Positions 25,754-35,100 of a DNA stretch of 64,000 nt are shown one piece after another. The number at the start of each line of letters is the position of its first letter. The stretch's first letter is position 1. The stretch covers positions 248,001-312,000 of the forward strand of contig NZ_JAIUZR010000005.1 in assembly GCF_020171465.1 (NCBI RefSeq), given 5' to 3'. This stretch comes from Lutimonas saemankumensis (lineage in GTDB: Bacteria; Bacteroidota; Bacteroidia; Flavobacteriales; Flavobacteriaceae). The notes below the pieces were generated by a model. It was not told where the DNA came from. It saw only the letters and a list, made by a program, of their open reading frames with translations, and made no database searches. Both the position numbers and the translations under genes were made by a program.

Positions 25754-27334
25754 ATGAGTATTATTAATTCGGATATTTTAATCTTGGGTTCCGGTGTGGC
25801 TGGATTGTCCATTGCGATTAAATCAGCAGCTGAGATGCCGGATAAGACGGTTATTGTTGCCACGAAAGCTGAAGAAAGTGAGTCGAATACCAAATATGCA
25901 CAGGGAGGTATTGCAGCGGTATGGGACAAACTGGATTCATTTGAAGATCATATCAAAGACACCATGGTTGCAGGAGATTTCATGAGTGATCTTGATGTTG
26001 TCAGAATGGTTGTTGAGGAAGCTCCTGAATGTATGAGACAGCTCATTGAATGGGGTACGGATTTTGACCAGAATAAGGAAGGGGAAATCGACCTGGGAAA
26101 GGAAGGAGGACATTCGGCAAACAGAATTCTTCATTATAAGGATATTACCGGCTGGGAGGTGGAAAAGACACTCCTTGAACAGGTGGAAAAGTTGAATAAC
26201 ATTCAGGTATTGCCCTATCATTTTGCCATTGATCTGATTACTGACCACCATATTGAAGGCAAGATTCCAGAGGAAGATATTTCTTGTTACGGAGCTTATA
26301 TACTGGATCAAAAAACGAATAAAATTGACACCTATCTGGCCAGTTCGGTTGTATTGGCAACTGGAGGAATTGGTCAGGTTTATGCCGCAACGACTAATCC
26401 GGTGATCGCAACAGGGGATGGTATCGCAATGGCTTACAGGGCAAAGGCGAAGATCTCAGAGATGGAGTTTGTTCAGTTTCATCCGACCTCACTTTATCAG
26501 CCAGGCCAAAGCCCATCTTTTTTGATTTCTGAGGCTGTGAGAGGGTTTGGTGCCTATTTGAGGAATAAGGCGGGAAATCGTTTTATGCTGGATGTTGATG
26601 AAAGAGCAGAACTTGCTCCTCGAGATATCGTATCCAGAGCTATTAATTCTGAACTGATTTTTACCGGAGACCCTCACGTCTATTTGGATTGTACACATTT
26701 AGATATGCCCGAATTTAAAAAACACTTTCCAAATATTTTTGAGAAGTGTCAGAGTCTAGGAATTAATCCGGAAAGTCAGTGGATACCTGTGGTGCCTGCG
26801 GCACATTATCTAATGGGTGGTATTGAGGTAGACAAGACAGGCCAAAGTTCGATAAGAAACTTATTTGCATGCGGAGAATGTTCCAGAACTGGACTTCACG
26901 GGGCCAACCGGCTTGCCTCAAATTCCCTGCTCGAAGCACTGGTATATGCCAATAATATTGCGGAAGAAATCATTAAAAACAGGTCTCAGCTGGGATCGGA
27001 GTTGATTCCGAAGATTCCTGAATGGAATGAAGAAGGCACCATGGTACCCAAAGAGAATGTATTGATTTCACACAACAGAAAAACCATACAGAATATCATG
27101 ACGGACCTGGTTGCTATTGTAAGGTCAAATGAGCGTTTGGAAAAGGCTATAGATCATTTGAATTATTTATATCAGGATACAGAAAAGGCATATGAAAAAT
27201 CAAAATTATCTCCCCAAATTTGCGAATTGAGAAACCTGAATGCTGTTGCCTATCTCATTGTTAGTCAATCTATGGAGAGAAAAGAGAACAAAGGGGCATT
27301 TTTTAGTCTCAATAATATCGAGATTGAAGATTAA
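25754..27334 (+). CDS. nadB: L-aspartate oxidase
   Basis: 526-residue flavoprotein that oxidises L-aspartate to iminoaspartate, the substrate for NadA. The FAD-binding GSGVAGLSIAIKSA motif is at residues 12-25, followed by SNTKYAQGGIAAVW, KEGGHSANRILHYKDITGWEV and the active-site region EFVQFHPTSLY. The C-terminal HGANRLASNSLLEALVYA is the usual FAD-side end. It shares an operon with nadA. Confidence 0.96.
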   Translation: MSIINSDILILGSGVAGLSIAIKSAAEMPDKTVIVATKAEESESNTKYAQGGIAAVWDKLDSFEDHIKDTMVAGDFMSDLDVVRMVVEEAPECMRQLIEWGTDFDQNKEGEIDLGKEGGHSANRILHYKDITGWEVEKTLLEQVEKLNNIQVLPYHFAIDLITDHHIEGKIPEEDISCYGAYILDQKTNKIDTYLASSVVLATGGIGQVYAATTNPVIATGDGIAMAYRAKAKISEMEFVQFHPTSLYQPGQSPSFLISEAVRGFGAYLRNKAGNRFMLDVDERAELAPRDIVSRAINSELIFTGDPHVYLDCTHLDMPEFKKHFPNIFEKCQSLGINPESQWIPVVPAAHYLMGGIEVDKTGQSSIRNLFACGECSRTGLHGANRLASNSLLEALVYANNIAEEIIKNRSQLGSELIPKIPEWNEEGTMVPKENVLISHNRKTIQNIMTDLVAIVRSNERLEKAIDHLNYLYQDTEKAYEKSKLSPQICELRNLNAVAYLIVSQSMERKENKGAFFSLNNIEIED

Positions 27335-27355
27335 TAATTACTTCCCCGTTTTATT

Positions 27356-27808
27356 CTACTTGAAACCCTTTGAAATTTTGATAGGCTCAAAATCTGGAGT
27401 TTTTGTCAACGAATCGAGTACTTTCAGTATTTCAACCGGAGGGAGCGTAAGTTTTCTTCTTTTAAGATCGAGCCATGCGGCATAAATTTCTATTTCAGCC
27501 GATAAAATGCCATCTTCCCTATAGATCCTGTGAAGAAACTTAAATCGTTCGCCTAATTCAGAACATCCCTTTAATAATACCTCCACTCTTATGGTCTGTC
27601 CAATTCCGATTTCCTTTAGAAAGTTGGTACGTTCCTGAAAAAGAACGGGCCCTATGTTCAACCTGTTCATTTCTTGAAGCGAGAGTCCGTTTGCTCTGAA
27701 TAAACGGACTCTGGCTTCAGCAGCATAGTCGTTATAAGCGCTGTGCCGCATGTGATTATTTGGGTCAAAATCTGCCCATCTCGTAGGGAACTCAAAACTG
27801 AAACTCAT
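27356..27808 (-). CDS. Acyl-CoA thioesterase (4HBT family)
   Basis: 150-residue single hot-dog domain. The 4HBT signature FPTRWADFDPNNHMRHSAYNDYAAEARVR has the Asp and the following His/Asn residues used by 4-hydroxybenzoyl-CoA thioesterase-like enzymes. It would hydrolyse an acyl-CoA. It lies 14 bases downstream of the aminotransferase gene on the same strand, after the nadB gene converging from the other side. Confidence 0.85.
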   Translation of the reverse strand: MSFSFEFPTRWADFDPNNHMRHSAYNDYAAEARVRLFRANGLSLQEMNRLNIGPVLFQERTNFLKEIGIGQTIRVEVLLKGCSELGERFKFLHRIYREDGILSAEIEIYAAWLDLKRRKLTLPPVEILKVLDSLTKTPDFEPIKISKGFK

Positions 27809-27822
27809 TCAAAGAGGATTTC

Positions 27823-29010
27823 TTAAGCTAAAAGTTCGGCAATTCTGCGAACAGCTTCTTTTAACTCTTCCTGAGATGCAGCGTAACTTATGCGGATACA
27901 ATTTGGGGCACCAAAGGCCTCTCCTGTAACGGTAGCCACATTCGCTTTTTCAAGTAACAGCATCGCGAAATCTGATGAGTTTTCTACTTTAGTTCCTGCA
28001 ATGGTTTTTCCAAAATAGTAAGAGACATCCGGGAACACGTAAAATGCTCCTTGCGCAACATTCGTCTTAATTCCTTTGATCTCACCAAGTAAACCGAGAA
28101 TTAAATCCCTTCTTATCTTGAACTCATCAACCATATACTGAATTCTGGAAACGGGTTCGTCAAGGGCAGTAATCGTAGCACGTTGAGCAATACAGTTTGC
28201 TCCTGAAGTAATTTGTCCCTGCATTTTATTACAGGCTTTTGCAATCCACTCGGGAGCACCTATGTACCCGATACGCCAGCCTGTCATCGCAAATGCTTTG
28301 GCAACACCGTTTACAGTAATGGTTCTGTCATACATACTTTCAATGGCTGCAAAACTAAAGTTTGGAGTACCGTAATTAATATGTTCATAGATCTCGTCAG
28401 ACAAAACATAAATTTGGGGATGCTTTTCAAGAACTTTGGCAAGGGCCCTGTACTCTTCTTCAGTATAAACTGTACCACTGGGGTTATTGGGTGAGTTAAA
28501 GAAGATCATTTTAGTCTTTGGAGTAATTGCAGCCTCAAGTTGCTCTGGCGTAATCTTAAAATCCGTATCAATCGATGTAGGAATTTCAACATATTTAGCT
28601 TCAGCAAGAATACTTATTGCTGAATAGCTCACCCAGTAAGGAGCAGGAAGTATCACTTCATCTCCCGGATTAAGTAAAACCATAGCGACATTTGCAATTG
28701 ACTGTTTTGCTCCGGTTGAAACGACGACCTGATTGATATTGTAATCCAGGTTGTTATCCCTTTTGAATTTTCTGCAAATTGACTCCCTCAGGTCCGCATA
28801 CCCATTCACCGGGCTGTAGGAATTATAATTGTCATTAATTGCCTGGATTGCGGCCTCTTTGATGAAATCTGGTGTATTGAAATCAGGCTCTCCAAGACTA
28901 AGGCTGATGATGTCTTTTCCTTGTTCTCTTAATTCCCTTCCCTTGGCAGCCATAGCCAAAGTTTGCGACACGGGTAAACTGTTGATTCTGTCGGATAATA
29001 GTTGTGACAT
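27823..29010 (-). CDS. Class I/II aminotransferase, probable aspartate aminotransferase
   Basis: 395-residue PLP enzyme, fold type I. The start PVSQTLAMAAKGRELREQGKDIISLSLGEPDFNTPDFI is typical of the 1-gamma aspartate aminotransferase group. PYWVSYSAI, FNSPNNPSGTVYTEEE, LSDEIYEHINYG and the PLP-binding lysine in NGVAKAFAMTGWRIGYIGAPEW are all present. The substrates are probably aspartate/2-oxoglutarate, with aromatic or prephenate transamination possible in this subgroup. It stands between the thioesterase and the desaturase genes on one strand, so it may be cotranscribed with both. Confidence 0.9.
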   Translation of the reverse strand: MSQLLSDRINSLPVSQTLAMAAKGRELREQGKDIISLSLGEPDFNTPDFIKEAAIQAINDNYNSYSPVNGYADLRESICRKFKRDNNLDYNINQVVVSTGAKQSIANVAMVLLNPGDEVILPAPYWVSYSAISILAEAKYVEIPTSIDTDFKITPEQLEAAITPKTKMIFFNSPNNPSGTVYTEEEYRALAKVLEKHPQIYVLSDEIYEHINYGTPNFSFAAIESMYDRTITVNGVAKAFAMTGWRIGYIGAPEWIAKACNKMQGQITSGANCIAQRATITALDEPVSRIQYMVDEFKIRRDLILGLLGEIKGIKTNVAQGAFYVFPDVSYYFGKTIAGTKVENSSDFAMLLLEKANVATVTGEAFGAPNCIRISYAASQEELKEAVRRIAELLA

Positions 29011-29033
29011 TTTAAAACTTTATGATTTATGAT

Positions 29034-30125
29034 TTATGCGAATTCCGGATGTTTTCCCAACGTATCGAGCTGTTTAAAATGATCTATAAAGGCTCCGATC
29101 ATTGTCTTGTATTCGTTATAGGGGAGATTAAATTCTCTAGTCGTTTTTTTTACGATTTCTGAGATCTTTTTGTAGTGAATATGAGAAATGTGCGGGAATA
29201 TATGATGTTCTACCTGGTGGTTTAATCCGCCGGTAAAGAAATTGACAAGTTTGTTGTTGATGGCAAAATTTGATGTGGTATAAAGCTGGTGAATGGCCCA
29301 GGTATGCTCCATCACTCCGTTTTCATTTGGCTTAGGCATATCCGTATTTGGCATCACATGCGCCAGCTGGAAAACCACACTAAGAATCATTCCTGCGGTG
29401 TAGTGCATGATAAAGAAACCAATTAGCACCTGCCACCATGGTACATCAATTACCATAATCGGCAACACGATCCAAAGACTGTAATACAATAATTTTGTAA
29501 CAACCAATATAGACCATTCTTTTGCCGGATTCGGAAATTTACCATAAGACAGTTTACGCTTCAAATAACTGTGCATTTGTTTAAAGTCCGTTGTAACCGC
29601 CCAGTTAATGGTCAACAATCCATATAAGAAAATCGAATAATATTTCTGGAATTTGTGAATTTTAAACCATTTTGCGTGTTTTGAGAAACGAATGATCCTT
29701 CCGGCATCTATATCTTCATCGAGACCCTGTATGTTTGTATAAGTATGATGCAGAACATTGTGCTGAACTTTCCAGTTGTAAACGTTTCCGGCCAGAACAT
29801 AAATGCTGCTTCCCATGATTCTGTTTACCCATTTTTTACTCGAGAAAGATTCATGATTTGCGTCATGCATGATGTTCATGCCTACACCTGCCATTCCAAC
29901 TCCTATCATGACAGTCATCAGAATCATTGCCCAGATTGGAAGCTTCACAGTAAGTAATATCACCATAGGAGCAATAAAAAGGGTAAACATCACAATGGCT
30001 TTACTGTACAGTTTCCAGTTACCGGTTTTCTTTATGTTGTTTTCCTTAAAGTAATTATTAACTCTTTTGTTTAGAGTTTTAATGAAATTGGTCTTATCTC
30101 TGGTAACAAATTTTATCCCTTGCAT
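29034..30125 (-). CDS. Membrane fatty acid (acyl-CoA) desaturase
   Basis: 363 residues with the three histidine boxes of di-iron membrane desaturases: HDANHESF, HNVLHHTYTN and QVEHHIFPHI, in the order and spacing of the front-end/linoleoyl-CoA-type branch. Four membrane helices flank them. It would add a double bond to acyl chains for membrane fluidity. A TAGCTTTG promoter element is present 42 bases upstream. Confidence 0.9.
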   Translation of the reverse strand: MQGIKFVTRDKTNFIKTLNKRVNNYFKENNIKKTGNWKLYSKAIVMFTLFIAPMVILLTVKLPIWAMILMTVMIGVGMAGVGMNIMHDANHESFSSKKWVNRIMGSSIYVLAGNVYNWKVQHNVLHHTYTNIQGLDEDIDAGRIIRFSKHAKWFKIHKFQKYYSIFLYGLLTINWAVTTDFKQMHSYLKRKLSYGKFPNPAKEWSILVVTKLLYYSLWIVLPIMVIDVPWWQVLIGFFIMHYTAGMILSVVFQLAHVMPNTDMPKPNENGVMEHTWAIHQLYTTSNFAINNKLVNFFTGGLNHQVEHHIFPHISHIHYKKISEIVKKTTREFNLPYNEYKTMIGAFIDHFKQLDTLGKHPEFA

Positions 30126-30167
30126 ATGGTTCCTTTAAGTTTTGTCAATGTAACAGAATTCAGTTTG

Positions 30168-30175
30168 CAAAGCTA
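30168..30175 (-). promoter_or_regulatory. -7 element for the desaturase gene
   Basis: TAGCTTTG on the minus strand matches TAnnTTTG and ends 42 bases before the desaturase ATG. No -33 box is obvious. Confidence 0.4.
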
Positions 30176-30304
30176 ATTGTTTTTTGGTTAAATATTGTTA
30201 AAAAGAAGCCATATTCTTGTCAAATATTTAGACTAAAAATTGTAATGTTGTGAATATTTCAACAGTCAGGTATTCGTTGAATAAATATCAAAGGAGATTA
30301 ATCG

Positions 30305-30312
30305 TATTTTTG
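30305..30312 (+). promoter_or_regulatory. -7 element for rsmG
   Basis: TATTTTTG lies 13 bases before the rsmG ATG, giving a very short 5' leader. A TTG is 25 bases upstream, longer than the usual spacing. Confidence 0.4.
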
Positions 30313-30325
30313 TCAAAAACCTATT

Positions 30326-30955
30326 ATGGATCAAATTGTTCAAAGTTTTCCGGATTTAACTGATAAACAGCTGGAACAATTTTCAAAACTCGGCAATCTT
30401 TATAAAGATTGGAATGCCAAGATCAATGTGATATCCCGGAAGGATATTGATTCCTTGTATTTGCGACATGTTTTACATTCTTTGGGAATAGCCAAGGTAC
30501 AGAGGTTTTTGCCTTCGTCTCGAGTTCTTGATGTAGGAACAGGAGGTGGATTTCCGGGAATTCCTCTTGCTATAATGTTTCCGGAAACTGATTTTGTTCT
30601 TGTAGATTCCATCGGCAAGAAGATTAGAGTGGTGGAAGAAGTTGCTCATGAAATTGGTTTGGAAAATGTAACTGCAATTCACGGAAGAGCTGAGAAGGTG
30701 AAAGGAGAGTTTGATTTTATAGTAAGTCGGGCCGTCACGAGAATGGATGAATTTATGAAATGGGTAAGGAAGAAAATTGCAAGGAAGAACAACCACGAAT
30801 TAAGAAACGGAATCCTTTACCTGAAAGGAGGGGATCTTACCGAAGAGCTTAAAAATTTCCCTAATGCCAGGCTTTTTGATTTGATCGACTTTTTTGATGA
30901 CCCCTTTTTTGAAACCAAAAAAGTGGTCCATATCCCGATCAAATACAGACTTTAA
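30326..30955 (+). CDS. rsmG: 16S rRNA (guanine527-N7)-methyltransferase
   Basis: 209 residues. The S-adenosylmethionine site is the VLDVGTGGGFPGIPLAIMFPE segment near residues 67-88 (typical of RsmG/GidB), preceded by KDWNAKINVISRKD and SLYLRHVLHSLG. ISRAV-like FIVSRAVTRMDEF is the conserved active-site neighbourhood. It methylates G527 of 16S rRNA in the 530 loop region. The stop codon overlaps the stop of the converging DUF502 gene by four bases. Confidence 0.94.
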   Translation: MDQIVQSFPDLTDKQLEQFSKLGNLYKDWNAKINVISRKDIDSLYLRHVLHSLGIAKVQRFLPSSRVLDVGTGGGFPGIPLAIMFPETDFVLVDSIGKKIRVVEEVAHEIGLENVTAIHGRAEKVKGEFDFIVSRAVTRMDEFMKWVRKKIARKNNHELRNGILYLKGGDLTEELKNFPNARLFDLIDFFDDPFFETKKVVHIPIKYRL

Positions 30956-31530
30956 TCATGTTTCTCCCACCCTGTTAATCCGGCAGAAACTATAAATCTC
31001 ATCAATTCACTTGAGTTTATATTGAGGTGTGTTATCTGATCTCTTGGAACCACGAACAATTCTCCTGAAAAGTTATAGGAATGAGGAAAGTAAACGGCAA
31101 CCTTTCCTTCTGCTTTTATGACTTCGAGGTCTTCTTCGGTTACGAAGCCCAGTTTTTCGAGATCTGAATTCAGGTTAACCTTCACCAGAACAGGTTGGTT
31201 GAATTTTTTTTCCTTACCGACAAACGCAGAAAAAAGATCATTCAGTGCTGAATAGATAAAATTGAGCAATGGAACCTTATCAATAATTTGCTTAAAAATC
31301 TTTTTGAGGGGTTGAGCGATGATGGTCCTTCCCAGAAATCCTATAAAAACCAAGAAAACCATCAAAGATAAAAGTCCAAGTCCTGGAATTTCAAAGTCAA
31401 AGAATCGATTTAGTAATTTTTGAGATAAACCGTCCACAAAATTGAAGGAAGCATAGATGAGATATGCGGTAATTCCAAGGGGCGCAATGTAAAGCAGTCC
31501 TTGAAGCAAGTAATTGACTAGTTTTTTCAT
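30952..31530 (-). CDS. DUF502 membrane protein
   Basis: 192 residues with two membrane helices in the first 90 residues (LLQGLLYIAPLGITAYLIYASFNFVD and GLLSLMVFLVFIGFLGRTI). The cytoplasmic or periplasmic domain that follows has IPLLNFIYSALNDLFSAF and VYFPHSYNFSGELFVVPRDQITHLNI, the DUF502 pattern. No function is known for the family. It converges on rsmG with a four-base stop overlap. Confidence 0.88.
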   Translation of the reverse strand: MKKLVNYLLQGLLYIAPLGITAYLIYASFNFVDGLSQKLLNRFFDFEIPGLGLLSLMVFLVFIGFLGRTIIAQPLKKIFKQIIDKVPLLNFIYSALNDLFSAFVGKEKKFNQPVLVKVNLNSDLEKLGFVTEEDLEVIKAEGKVAVYFPHSYNFSGELFVVPRDQITHLNINSSELMRFIVSAGLTGWEKHD

Positions 31531-31757
31531 GATTTAATATTTTGAAGTTTTTCCTTTTAACGGCAATCAAATTACAAAGAAAAGATAGCATTTCGGACAG
31601 GAAAAAATCACCTTGGTAATTTCAAAATTTGGAGATTTGAAAGGCTTGTAATATTCAGGAATTCAAAATTGATGACATAAATAATTAAGGATTGATGATT
31701 TTCTTTCCTTAAATTAGCGATAAAATTAGAATATTCGTAATCATATCTTTTTGTTCC

Positions 31758-32861
31758 ATGGATAAAGAACTCTCCTCAGTACACTACGATCAATATCTTC
31801 AGTTGCAGAAAATTCTCAAAGCACAGCGGCTCAGGAGCGAGGAATTTAAGAAACCCGCACATGACGAAATGCTCTTTATTATCGTTCATCAGGTATATGA
31901 ACTTTGGTTTAAAGAGATTCTTCATGATTTGAATTCTGTAATGGAAATGTTCAGTGACGGAACGGTTGAAGAGTCACAAATAGGAGTTGCCATTTCAAGA
32001 CTTGACAGAATCGTAAAGATTCAAAAGATTCTGGTGGATCAGATTGATATCATCGAAACGATGACACCTTTGGATTTTTTGGATTTTAGAAATTACTTGC
32101 TTCCCGCTTCAGGGTTTCAAAGCTTTCAGTTCAGGCAGCTGGAAGTTTCCTTAGGGTTGAAACGAGAAAGTCGGGTTTCTTATACCCAATGCGCGTATTC
32201 AGGAGTTTTTTCCGACGAGGAACAAGAAGTGCTCAATAATCTGGAAGTCCGTGACTCCATGCTTGAATTGGTTGAAAAATGGCTGGAACGTACTCCTTTT
32301 CTTCAATTTGAAAGATTTGACTTTCTTCAGGAATATAAGAATTCTGTAAAGAAAATGCTGAAACGAGAAGAGGAGGCGATTAAAAAGGCCGATTATATTT
32401 CTGAGCATGAGAAGAATTTACGAGTTAGAATGCTGGGAGAGACAAATACCTATTTCAGCTCCATCTTTGACAGAGATAAACACGAGGAGAAATTAAAGCA
32501 AGGAAGCCTTAAACTTTCATACAGGGCAACAATAAGTGCCTTGCTGATCAATTTATACCGTGATGAGCCACTATTGAGGCAACCTTTTATGTTTCTTCAG
32601 AAACTTATAGATATGGATGAGCTATTGACAACCTGGCGAAACAGACACGCACAGATGGTACTCAGAACTTTGGGTCAGAAAATTGGAACGGGAGGCTCTT
32701 CAGGGTATGATTACTTAAAGACCACGGCAGACAGCCACAGGATCTTTTATGATTTACATAATGTGTCAACTTTGCTTATTCCAAGATCTTTTCTCCCTGA
32801 TTTGCCTGATGAACTTAAGCGTAAACTGGATTTTAATTTTTCAAAGGGAAGTGAAAAATAA
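31758..32861 (+). CDS. kynA: Tryptophan 2,3-dioxygenase
   Basis: 367-residue heme dioxygenase that opens the indole ring of tryptophan to N-formylkynurenine. Family signatures are VHYDQYLQLQKILKAQRLR, DEMLFIIVHQVYELWFKEILHDLNS (substrate and proximal heme region), FLDFRNYLLPASGFQSFQFRQLE, and TWRNRHAQMVLRTLGQKIGTGGSSGYDYLK near the C-terminus, containing the heme-coordinating His and the G-S-S-GY loop. It starts the kyn-type operon; the formamidase gene follows after six bases. Confidence 0.96.
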   Translation: MDKELSSVHYDQYLQLQKILKAQRLRSEEFKKPAHDEMLFIIVHQVYELWFKEILHDLNSVMEMFSDGTVEESQIGVAISRLDRIVKIQKILVDQIDIIETMTPLDFLDFRNYLLPASGFQSFQFRQLEVSLGLKRESRVSYTQCAYSGVFSDEEQEVLNNLEVRDSMLELVEKWLERTPFLQFERFDFLQEYKNSVKKMLKREEEAIKKADYISEHEKNLRVRMLGETNTYFSSIFDRDKHEEKLKQGSLKLSYRATISALLINLYRDEPLLRQPFMFLQKLIDMDELLTTWRNRHAQMVLRTLGQKIGTGGSSGYDYLKTTADSHRIFYDLHNVSTLLIPRSFLPDLPDELKRKLDFNFSKGSEK

Positions 32862-32867
32862 CAGCTC

Positions 32868-33704
32868 ATGAACCTGGAATTCAAAATAGATGGCAAAACC
32901 TTTCGATTTGATTCAAATCATTTTGAAGACTTGTCCATACCCATGAAATTCAATGGAGAGCAGCCTAATGCCTTCGGAGTTCCTCAGGCAACCTCACAGG
33001 CTTTTGAGTATGGATCTGTCATCGGTGACACTCGTAAAGGGGGATCCTGCAATTTTGATGAAGTTCGTTTGATTCCTCATTGCAACGGAACACATACAGA
33101 ATGTATCGGACATATTACAGATCAAAGATATTCAGTTCAAAAACAGCTAAGAGACAGCTTGATTCCGGCAACTTTAATTACCATAAATCCTGAATTAGGC
33201 TTAAACTCAATTGAACGCTATGTTCCCGATAAAGAAGAGGGAGATCTTTTAATCACAGAGTTATTGCTGAGGCAGAGCTTGTCTGGGATTTCAAAAGAGT
33301 TTGTAAAAGGATTGATAATAAGAACCTTGCCCAATAATAAATCAAAAATGAATCGATCCTATTCCGGGAGCAGACCCCCTTTTTTTTCCATTGATGCCAT
33401 GAATTTTATTTCAGAACTGGGTGTAGATCATTTGTTGGTAGATCTTCCTTCGATTGACAGGTCTAATGATGAAGGAATGTTATCAGCCCATCATATTTAT
33501 TGGAATATGAAAGAAGGTGGTCATAATGCATCCAGGGCCAGTTTTCTGAATAAGACGATTACTGAAATGATATATGTTCCCGATGAAGTAAAAGATGGAA
33601 ATTATCTTTTGAATTTGCAAATAGCATCTTTTGTTTCAGACGCTTCACCCAGCAGGCCACTTATTTTTCCGATTGAGAATTTGACAGATGATGAAAAAGA
33701 TTGA
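32868..33704 (+). CDS. Cyclase-family protein, probable N-formylkynurenine formamidase
   Basis: 278 residues of the cyclase/KynB-type metal hydrolase family. The metal-binding region is H71-CNGTH76-TECIGH82, which departs from the usual HxGTHxDxxxH by Glu78 in the Asp position. The rest has MNRSYSGSRPPFFSIDAMNFISELGVDHLLVDLPSIDR and the His-rich SAHHIYWNMKEGGHNA segment. Located between tryptophan dioxygenase and kynureninase, it should hydrolyse N-formylkynurenine to kynurenine. It is longer than typical KynB (about 210 residues). The start of kynU overlaps its end by 17 bases. Confidence 0.8.
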   Translation: MNLEFKIDGKTFRFDSNHFEDLSIPMKFNGEQPNAFGVPQATSQAFEYGSVIGDTRKGGSCNFDEVRLIPHCNGTHTECIGHITDQRYSVQKQLRDSLIPATLITINPELGLNSIERYVPDKEEGDLLITELLLRQSLSGISKEFVKGLIIRTLPNNKSKMNRSYSGSRPPFFSIDAMNFISELGVDHLLVDLPSIDRSNDEGMLSAHHIYWNMKEGGHNASRASFLNKTITEMIYVPDEVKDGNYLLNLQIASFVSDASPSRPLIFPIENLTDDEKD

Positions 33705-34989
33705 AACGATTAAAACGATGAAAATGAAATACCAGAATAACATAGAATTTGCATTGAGAATGGATCAGGAGGACCCCTTGGCGGATTACAGGCATCAATT
33801 TTATTTTCCAAAACACGATGATGGAAAGGAGACCATCTATTTATGTGGAAATTCACTCGGTTTACAACCTAAAACAGCAGAATCCTACATCAAGGCTGTA
33901 CTTGATGACTGGAAACATCTTGGAGTTAAGGGGCATTTTGAGGGAGAGAACCCCTTTGCTACATACCATGAGGACCTCGGGAAGAAGATGGCCTCAATTG
34001 TTGGTGCGAAAAAGGAAGAAGTGGTTGCCATGAACAGTTTAACGGTTAACCTCCACTTGATGATGGTCACATTTTACAGACCTGAAGGAAAAAGAAGAAA
34101 AATAGTAATCGAAAAGAATGCATTTCCATCGGATCAGTATGCAGTTAAATCTCAATTGGAGTTTCATGGGTATGACCCGGATGAAACCCTTATAGAAATA
34201 GAACCAAGAGAAGGAGAAGACGTCCTAAGGACTGAAGACATCACCGATTTAATTATTCGTGAAGGAAATGAAATTGCCCTGATAATGTTGAGTGGGCTCA
34301 ATTATTATACTGGCCAGGCCTATGACATGAAAGCGATAACGAAAGCGGGTCATCATATGGGTTGCCAGGTAGGTTTTGATCTTGCCCACGGGGCTGGTAA
34401 TTTAAAATTGTCACTTCATGACTGGGGAGTAGATTTTGCCGTTTGGTGCACGTATAAATATATGAATTCAGGCCCTGGAGGGATTGCAGGTTGTTTTGTT
34501 CATTCAAAACATGTGAGTAATAAGGATCTTCCGCGATTCACCGGCTGGTGGGGAAACAAAAAGGAAACCAGGTTTTTAATGGATGATACTTTTGATCCTA
34601 TTGAAGGTGCTGAAGGATGGCAAATGAGTAATGAAACTGTGCTTTCAATGGCAGCACTAAAAGCTTCTCTTGAAATTTTTGATCAGGTGGGGATGGATAA
34701 GTTAGTTGAGAAATCAAAAAAATTAACAGGTTATCTTGAATTTTTGATTGACGAACTCAAAAGTGATCGGATTCAAGTTATCACTCCAAGGGACCCCGAA
34801 GCAAGGGGCGCACAGCTTTCTATAAGAGTACTGAACAGTGATAAATCACTTTTCAAAGCAATAAGCGAAAAAGGAGTTATTGCCGACTGGAGGGAGCCTG
34901 ATGTGATTAGAATCGCCCCTGCTCCAGTGTACAATAATTTTAACGATGTATACAGATTTGTGGAGATTTTAAAGGGATTGGTAGTTTAA
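33688..34989 (+). CDS. kynU: Kynureninase
   Basis: 433 residues counted from the ATG at 33688; in-frame ATGs at 33691 and 33718 are also possible. The enzyme is a PLP-dependent hydrolase releasing anthranilate and alanine from kynurenine. The PLP lysine is Lys257 in CTYKYMNSGPGG, with FDLAHGAGN, GNSLGLQPKT and PRFTGWWGN as further family motifs. It closes the tryptophan-to-anthranilate operon. No kynurenine 3-monooxygenase or later genes are adjacent, so anthranilate is the likely product. Confidence 0.95.
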   Translation: MMKKIETIKTMKMKYQNNIEFALRMDQEDPLADYRHQFYFPKHDDGKETIYLCGNSLGLQPKTAESYIKAVLDDWKHLGVKGHFEGENPFATYHEDLGKKMASIVGAKKEEVVAMNSLTVNLHLMMVTFYRPEGKRRKIVIEKNAFPSDQYAVKSQLEFHGYDPDETLIEIEPREGEDVLRTEDITDLIIREGNEIALIMLSGLNYYTGQAYDMKAITKAGHHMGCQVGFDLAHGAGNLKLSLHDWGVDFAVWCTYKYMNSGPGGIAGCFVHSKHVSNKDLPRFTGWWGNKKETRFLMDDTFDPIEGAEGWQMSNETVLSMAALKASLEIFDQVGMDKLVEKSKKLTGYLEFLIDELKSDRIQVITPRDPEARGAQLSIRVLNSDKSLFKAISEKGVIADWREPDVIRIAPAPVYNNFNDVYRFVEILKGLVV

Positions 34990-35100
34990 TGCCCCTGTGA
35001 ATTCAGCATTTTAATCTTATCGAACGATTTTAAATACCTAATGAAAGTCATAGTTTAAGGTTTGACCAGGTTCTATTTTTGTCAGATAAAAGTTTAGAAC

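Noticed and set aside
29014-29038. Short tandem TATGATT-like repeat between the aminotransferase and desaturase genes
   Set aside because: It is only about two to three copies in an AT-rich gap and can be explained by chance.
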